Positions 6,088 through 10,040 of a stretch of DNA of 10,040 nucleotides are shown here, piece after piece. The DNA comes from Dehalococcoidales bacterium (GTDB lineage: Bacteria > Chloroflexota > Dehalococcoidia > Dehalococcoidales > UBA3254): positions 1 to 10,040 of the forward strand of contig JAQULX010000070.1 of assembly GCA_028718465.1 (NCBI GenBank), given 5' to 3'. Each line of letters opens with the position of its first letter. Position 1 is the first letter of the stretch. The notes beneath the pieces are model-generated. The model saw only the letters and a list, made by a program, of their open reading frames with translations, searched no databases and had not been told where the DNA came from. The translations under genes were made by a program, and so were the position numbers.

Positions 6088-6399
6088 TTACTTGACGATT
6101 TTACCGTTGTAGCCGCCGTCGGTGTTCCCATCCTCCATATCAATGGTCTCCACCAGCTTGCGAAATTCGTCCTGGAGCAGTACCCCCTTATGTCCCAAAT
6201 ATCTGATGAGCGAAGACAGATATAATCTTAGCTCTCCGTTCTCCCTTTCGAGTTGAGCCACCCGGTTCTTGAGCGTTGTATCCCCGGATCCAGCACCAGC
6301 AGCCAGTTGCTGCCGCATCTCCTCAATCTCCATTCTCTGGTCTTCAATATCCATCTGCTGGCCCCAGTTTCCCAGCAGTAACATTCTTCCCCATCCCAT
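6088..6399 (-). CDS. Small coiled-coil protein of unknown function (MGWG start motif)
   Basis: The product is 103 aa from ATG 6399, which has AAAGGAG 8 nt upstream. An in-frame TTG at 6417 overlaps the previous stop and lacks a good ribosome site. The N-terminus MGWGRMLLLGNWGQQMDIED is followed by a charged heptad-like region (about 14-56) interrupted by the Gly/Ala-rich AAGAGSG. Next come LRLYLSSLIRYLGHKGVLLQ (57-76) and an acidic, glycine-rich tail (ETIDMEDGNTDGGYNG). I recall small bacterial proteins with this MGWG start, coiled coil and -EDG--DG-- tail, but no known function. No signal peptide or full transmembrane segment is seen, so it may be cytoplasmic, or membrane-associated through the hydrophobic start. 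It sits between a membrane protein gene (14 bp upstream) and a lipoprotein gene (10 bp downstream), suggesting a shared complex. Confidence 0.8.
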   Translation of the reverse strand: MGWGRMLLLGNWGQQMDIEDQRMEIEEMRQQLAAGAGSGDTTLKNRVAQLERENGELRLYLSSLIRYLGHKGVLLQDEFRKLVETIDMEDGNTDGGYNGKIVK

Positions 6400-6413
6400 A
6401 TTTCTTTCTCCTT

Positions 6414-6785
6414 TCAATAATCTCCTGCTATGATATTTGTTCTTTCGTTAAACCTCTTCCATATTGCATAGAAGAGACAGATGATTCCCGCCAAGCTAAT
6501 TAAACCCAGGAATATTTTAATGCCGGATATGGCTCCCGCCGCACTGACATTGGTCAAGCCGCTTTGTATCAGATAACGTTGTATAACCGGCACGAAGATG
6601 CTTAGAAAGATGCTTGCCAACATCAGGCTGGAGCCTATTATCAACAGGCGTTCAGGTCTGCCATCTCCCCGATTGAATAAAACAATGGATAAGACCAGTG
6701 CCACGACCCAGACTGCTAAGCCCGGTGCGGCATTTACAAGGCTGCTAATAAACACGCTAAAGTTAATACCAATATCAGGTTCCAT
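6414..6785 (-). CDS. Small membrane protein, three predicted helices
   Basis: This 123-aa protein starts at ATG 6785, with GGAGG 4 nt upstream. Three hydrophobic stretches can be read: about 16-37 (ending VVALVLSIVLF), 46-68 (LLIIGSSLMLASIFLSIFV) and 84-108 (ending GIICLFYAIW). The loop RGDGRPER between helices 1 and 2 is positively charged and probably cytoplasmic, as is the tail after helix 3 (KRFNERTN, overall basic) if the topology is judged by the nearer charges. Two inside loops on the same side of an odd helix number do not agree, so orientation stays open. No transporter or enzyme motif is recognised. It lies 38 bp after the LRR lipoprotein gene and 14 bp before the coiled-coil gene, inside the same run. 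Confidence 0.75.
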   Translation of the reverse strand: MEPDIGINFSVFISSLVNAAPGLAVWVVALVLSIVLFNRGDGRPERLLIIGSSLMLASIFLSIFVPVIQRYLIQSGLTNVSAAGAISGIKIFLGLISLAGIICLFYAIWKRFNERTNIIAGDY

Positions 6786-6823
6786 TTATCCTCCATATAA
6801 CTAAACGTTCGCAATACTGATTC

Positions 6824-8524
6824 CTATTTAGAACGGGCGGAAATTAGTTTACTCTTCATCTCTGCTATTTCTTCTTCAGTTAGCTTATTACCCTGCAAGG
6901 TAATAATCTCCAGCTTTGGGAATGAAGCCTGGATTAACGGAGAGGCATCGCTTATATAGTTATAGTTCAAATCAAGCCTCTTTAATTCAGGTAAAGAGGC
7001 ACCCTCAAAGGGAGTAAGATTACTGATATTATTAACTCTCAAGTCCAGGTATTCAAGCTGCCCCAGGTCTGTCAAAGCAGTGATATCGCTGATCCTATTA
7101 TGATAGAGTCCCAGGCTGCGTAAATTAGTCAGTCCTGACAGCGGAGAAATGTCTTCAACTTGGTTATCGCTCAGGTAAAGGCTCTTCAGATTACTCAAGC
7201 CGGATAATGGTAGAGTGCCTTGAATCAGGTTATGATTAAGATAAAGATATCTCAGATTTTTCAAACCCCCACCTATGGCAATGATATCCGGTATATTATT
7301 GATGCCGAGATCGAGGTGAGTCAACATGGTAAGCCGTGAAAGTGCCGCTGATGAGGAATCGACTTGATTCCAGCCCAGGTCCAGGTATTCTAATTCGGTA
7401 AGCGGAATTAAAGGCTCAGTATCCACAATGCGGTTGTAGCCCAGTTCGAGCTTCTTCAGGTTTTTGTGATTCGCCAGAGGCGTAACATCGGTAATCAGGT
7501 TGCTTGTAAGATTGACCTCGATCAGATTATCAAGTCGGCCGAGGGGCGACAAATCCGTGATATGGTTATTGTCCAGGTTAAGGTATTTGAGATTGGGACA
7601 GTGCTCCAGCCCGGCCAGGGAGACAATCTTCCGGCCCGGGGCAGATATAGCGTCCACTTCCTTCACATCCTCAGCTTTCACCGGTGCGGTGAGATTGGGA
7701 AAGTTATCAAGGAAATAGGCCTCCAGGTTGGGATCAGGGAACAGCCTATCCGAGGAATAGACTTCCACCGGATACGGCAGCAAGGATTCCTCTTCAGGTA
7801 GCTCGATAGAAGCAATTACCGCTTTGAAATCTTCCGGGCTTACCTCTTTGCCGGGCATCGCCCGGATAATGAACTGCGGCGTCTCCCAGTCCGGCAACCG
7901 CCATTCCGCCCAGGTGGTATCTCCGTTACTCATCAGGTAAACATCAGCGTTGCCGATCCTTTCGGTATCTCCGATTTCCAGTCCCAGGTATTTCGGCAAG
8001 TAGTTATCCTCCGGAGAAGGCAGGAAAGCCTCATAATAGTATGAACTGGGCACGGGGTAGCCTCTCCAGTAATAAAGCGTGAGCACAATGCTCTGATGAC
8101 CGATGGTATCGAATATCTCCGGCCATAAGCCCGCAGAGCCCGAGGCTACCAGATGAAAACCGTTTGGGTCAAGCTCGCCAGGAATCTCCTTATCGGAGAG
8201 TACCATGTTGATTTCCGGTACTTTGATTCCTTTGGCAATAATGCCACTTTCCCGGGGAATAACCCTTTGGACCTGGCGATTCCCCGGAAACGAGACCGGC
8301 AGGGGTACCGGGGATAGTATATTCTCAACGGCGGTTTTTAATTCCTTTAGTCCGGTTTCAGAAGTTGCCACCTCAAGCCCTTGAAAATACTCACCAACAC
8401 TCCTGGCTTCCGGCGGAATGCCTGTAGACACCTCGGTTTGTTCACCGGTTATCAGGCTGCAGGCAGGGAATGTCAAAACTGCCAGTAACAGAGTGACAAT
8501 CAAGATGTACTTCATATGTTTCAT
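6824..8524 (-). CDS. Leucine-rich-repeat lipoprotein (internalin-like LRRs)
   Basis: The 566-aa protein starts at ATG 8524, with GGGAG 5 nt upstream. A longer frame to 8584 would overlap the serpin gene and hide the signal peptide. Residues 1-22 form a lipoprotein signal ending at lipobox F-P-A-C (Cys22). Residues of about 35-285 form a unique N-terminal region with many aromatic and beta-type segments that I cannot assign. From about 305 to 560 there are roughly 11 leucine-rich repeats, mostly 22 residues long (unit N-L-x-x-L-x-L-x-x-N-x-I-x-D-I-x-P-L), preceded by a cap segment (FPDPNLEAYFLDNFPNL) typical of bacterial LRR proteins. LRR arcs bind other proteins, so an extracellular binding or adhesion role is likely. 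The serpin gene ends 52 bp upstream, and the two are probably co-transcribed. The target of the LRR surface is unknown. Confidence 0.92.
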   Translation of the reverse strand: MKHMKYILIVTLLLAVLTFPACSLITGEQTEVSTGIPPEARSVGEYFQGLEVATSETGLKELKTAVENILSPVPLPVSFPGNRQVQRVIPRESGIIAKGIKVPEINMVLSDKEIPGELDPNGFHLVASGSAGLWPEIFDTIGHQSIVLTLYYWRGYPVPSSYYYEAFLPSPEDNYLPKYLGLEIGDTERIGNADVYLMSNGDTTWAEWRLPDWETPQFIIRAMPGKEVSPEDFKAVIASIELPEEESLLPYPVEVYSSDRLFPDPNLEAYFLDNFPNLTAPVKAEDVKEVDAISAPGRKIVSLAGLEHCPNLKYLNLDNNHITDLSPLGRLDNLIEVNLTSNLITDVTPLANHKNLKKLELGYNRIVDTEPLIPLTELEYLDLGWNQVDSSSAALSRLTMLTHLDLGINNIPDIIAIGGGLKNLRYLYLNHNLIQGTLPLSGLSNLKSLYLSDNQVEDISPLSGLTNLRSLGLYHNRISDITALTDLGQLEYLDLRVNNISNLTPFEGASLPELKRLDLNYNYISDASPLIQASFPKLEIITLQGNKLTEEEIAEMKSKLISARSK

Positions 8525-8576
8525 ATTTACTCCCTGGTTATTGCTATGGACTCTTCTTCCCTTAATTCCAAATGAA

Positions 8577-9848
8577 TCAAGCAACCGGATTCAAAACACG
8601 TCCCATAAACAGGATGGAGTCTGTCTCCATATCTCGAATAACAAAAATGAACGGCCGGTCCATGGTAACCTTGCCGGGTAGGGATGCCACCATAGTAGCC
8701 GCCGTGGCGGCGGAAGCCTCGGTGCCGTTTTCATCCACGGAGACGAAGGCTTTGTGTGTTACATTATCAATCCATAAGTCCTCAATATCCGTCATGCCAG
8801 AAAAGTTAGCATTATCGGCATCGAAAGCATCCGCCATGCCCAGGGCAGAAAGGACATCTTTCAGGTCGAATTCCGATTCAAACTGGAACTTGGGCATCGC
8901 TACTTGAGTGTTCCTTATTTCAAACTGGCTGATGATGGCAGCCAGCGTTTGAGAATCGAGAGCATCCTCGAAAGCGATAAAATTGCCTTCATCCGGCAGC
9001 AGGATCACCATAGAAAATTCCTCGCCTTTATAAGGCAGTTCCGCCGCCCGGTAGCCATCGCCTTCCATATAGCCGAACAACATCGTCTGGTGCATCATGG
9101 GGACGGTGACATTACCGCCGTCCAGCAGGTAAAAAGGCCCATCTTTCGTGTCCGATAACATAAATTTATGCAGCCAGGCCGCCTTAAAGTAAATGGCATT
9201 GGTCAGCACCAGCCTGGTATCACTGGTCAGGCTGTCAGGCTCGACCAACTCTTCAATCCTTCCTTCGGTCTGCTGGCTAACCCAGTCATTGATGGTTAGA
9301 CGGGACTTCTCCGTATCACCGAAATTTACTATACGCAGTCCGGTGCCGTAGTTCTCCGCCAGGGTGTCCAGGAACGCTAGCCGGAATTTATAGTCTTTCT
9401 GTCCCCAGATAGCGTTGGCTACGCTTAAGCGGAAGGCCTCCGCATCCCCTCCTTCACCCCGGCTGTTAAGTTCCCGCTCCAACCAGTTGAAAGCTGGGTG
9501 AAGCCTTTCTTGCGGCAGGTCATAATGCATAACATCAGCCATTTGTTCCGCAGTAATGCCATTGGCCCCGGCAAAGGTCATGGCCAGCGCCGCGGAAATG
9601 CTGTAGGGCGAATAGAAAAAATTGCCATCCTCTCCTTTAAGCTGTTGGTACAGGTCGAATGCAAAAGCGCTATTACCATCGGTAAAAGTATTCTGGTCCG
9701 CAGATGGCACCTCCGGCGCCGCCAAACGCACCTTATCAGACTGCAAGATAGAACCGGAAGCCACCACCATCCCATCTATCACCCCTGGCGTGCAGGCTGC
9801 CAGACCAATTAAAATGGCTATCGTTAATAGAATACCGACCTTCTTCAT
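8577..9848 (-). CDS. Lipoprotein serpin, full length
   Basis: ATG 9848 gives 423 aa and is preferred over ATG 9857 because AAAGGGAG sits about 9 nt upstream and the signal peptide then starts MKKVGILLTI. The lipobox is L-A-A-C (Cys19), so the inhibitor is predicted to be lipid-anchored outside the cytoplasm. The serpin fold is complete: FFYSPYSISAALAMTFAGAN near the N-terminal side, LTNAIYFKAAWLHKF in the middle, AMPKFQFESEFDLKDVLSALGM, the hinge ENGTEASAAT from about 373, and DRPFIFVIRD with LFMGRVLNP at the end. Gly-Thr-Glu and the run of small hinge residues match inhibitory serpins, which trap target proteases covalently. Counting from the P17 Glu places P1 near Ser389-Leu390, only approximately. 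The loop differs from that of the left-edge serpin, so the targets may differ. The propeller gene ends 23 bp upstream and the LRR gene starts 52 bp downstream. Confidence 0.95.
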   Translation of the reverse strand: MKKVGILLTIAILIGLAACTPGVIDGMVVASGSILQSDKVRLAAPEVPSADQNTFTDGNSAFAFDLYQQLKGEDGNFFYSPYSISAALAMTFAGANGITAEQMADVMHYDLPQERLHPAFNWLERELNSRGEGGDAEAFRLSVANAIWGQKDYKFRLAFLDTLAENYGTGLRIVNFGDTEKSRLTINDWVSQQTEGRIEELVEPDSLTSDTRLVLTNAIYFKAAWLHKFMLSDTKDGPFYLLDGGNVTVPMMHQTMLFGYMEGDGYRAAELPYKGEEFSMVILLPDEGNFIAFEDALDSQTLAAIISQFEIRNTQVAMPKFQFESEFDLKDVLSALGMADAFDADNANFSGMTDIEDLWIDNVTHKAFVSVDENGTEASAATAATMVASLPGKVTMDRPFIFVIRDMETDSILFMGRVLNPVA

Positions 9849-9871
9849 AGCTTCCATCTCCCTTTATTAAG

Positions 9872-10040
9872 CTACTTGCTGTAGTAGCTGACGCCTCCAT
9901 GGGTCCCAAACCAAAGATTACCGCGGCTGTCCTCCATGAGGCAAAGCACGTTGTTGCTGGCAAGGCCGTCTTCAGAAGTAAAGGTGTACCACTCAGCGCA
10001 GTTGAAATAGCTGACGCCTTTATTGGTAACCGCCCAAATA
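9872..10040 (-). CDS. C-terminus of a beta-propeller protein with Reg_prop-like repeats (5' end outside window)
   Basis: A frame open from the window edge (codons from 10039) encodes 55 residues and stops with TAG at 9874-9872. It reads IWAVTNKGVSYFN, then WYTFTSEDGLASNNVLCLME, then DSRGNLWFGTHGGVSYYSK. This is the pattern of two-component-regulator propeller repeats: D-x-x-G-N-L-W-F-G-T-x-x-G-V-S followed by W-x-x-F-T-x-x-D-G-L. The bases encoding G-V-S recur 123 bp apart (TAGCTGACGCC on the + strand at 9885-9895 and 10008-10018), so the blade period is about 41 residues. The end of the protein is a blade edge with no sensor or kinase domain after it, so this is probably a free-standing surface propeller, possibly a lipoprotein like its neighbours. 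It is the upstream neighbour of the serpin gene (23 bp), very likely in one transcript. Confidence 0.85.
   Translation of the reverse strand, partial: IWAVTNKGVSYFNCAEWYTFTSEDGLASNNVLCLMEDSRGNLWFGTHGGVSYYSK

Noticed and set aside
6399..6417. TTG start at 6417 for the coiled-coil protein
   Set aside because: It overlaps the stop of the membrane protein gene, and AAAGGAG within this stretch is correctly placed for ATG 6399 instead.
7466..7801. 111-codon + strand frame within the LRR gene
   Set aside because: It is the antisense shadow of repetitive LRR codons. The periodic sequence keeps the opposite frame open.
8525..8584. Upstream extension of the LRR lipoprotein to 8584
   Set aside because: It would overlap the serpin gene and place 20 non-hydrophobic residues before a good signal peptide. 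The ATG at 8524 has a proper ribosome site.
1..10040. CRISPR array, tRNA or rRNA genes, toxin-antitoxin pair, phage genes
   Set aside because: No regularly spaced direct repeats, no cloverleaf or rRNA-like sequence, and no recognised toxin, antitoxin or phage proteins were seen on either strand.

Overview
The window looks bacterial. Starts are ATG or GTG with Shine-Dalgarno-like sequences, genes are tightly packed in one-directional runs, and five proteins carry a type II (lipoprotein) signal peptide ending in a lipobox cysteine. From memory, the truncated lipoprotein at 315-818 and the chagasin-like protein most resemble families in anaerobic Chloroflexota (Dehalococcoidia-type genomes). That assignment is inference. 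Nothing in the window, such as an rRNA gene, fixes the taxon.

Layout, left to right. On the + strand, 1-297 is the C-terminal end of a serpin, followed 17 bp later by a lipoprotein gene (315-818) that appears to lose its C-terminus at a junction. At that junction an IS1182-like transposase gene on the - strand (785-2122) has also lost its C-terminus. Every gene from there to the right end is on the - strand. Read in transcription order from the right edge, the first run is: the end of a beta-propeller protein (Reg_prop-like repeats), a full-length lipoprotein serpin, a lipoprotein with about 11 leucine-rich repeats, a three-helix membrane protein, a 103-aa coiled-coil protein, and a lipoprotein of unknown family. 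After 149 bp comes a chagasin-like (I42) cysteine-protease inhibitor lipoprotein broken by one apparent -1 frameshift. A 246-bp intergenic region with a 14-bp perfect palindrome leads to a second unit, an O-methyltransferase and a GNAT acetyltransferase. A flavodoxin-fold quinone reductase follows with its own recognisable promoter.

The unifying theme is surface-exposed protein interaction and protease inhibition. There are two serpins (the complete one a predicted lipoprotein; the N-terminus of the other lies outside the window) and a papain-type inhibitor, alongside LRR and propeller proteins. A plausible but unproven reading is an envelope module that protects the cell from outside proteases or controls its own secreted ones. 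The methyltransferase, acetyltransferase and quinone reductase look like a separate small-molecule modification or detoxification set. No tRNA, rRNA, CRISPR array or convincing rho-independent terminator was seen.
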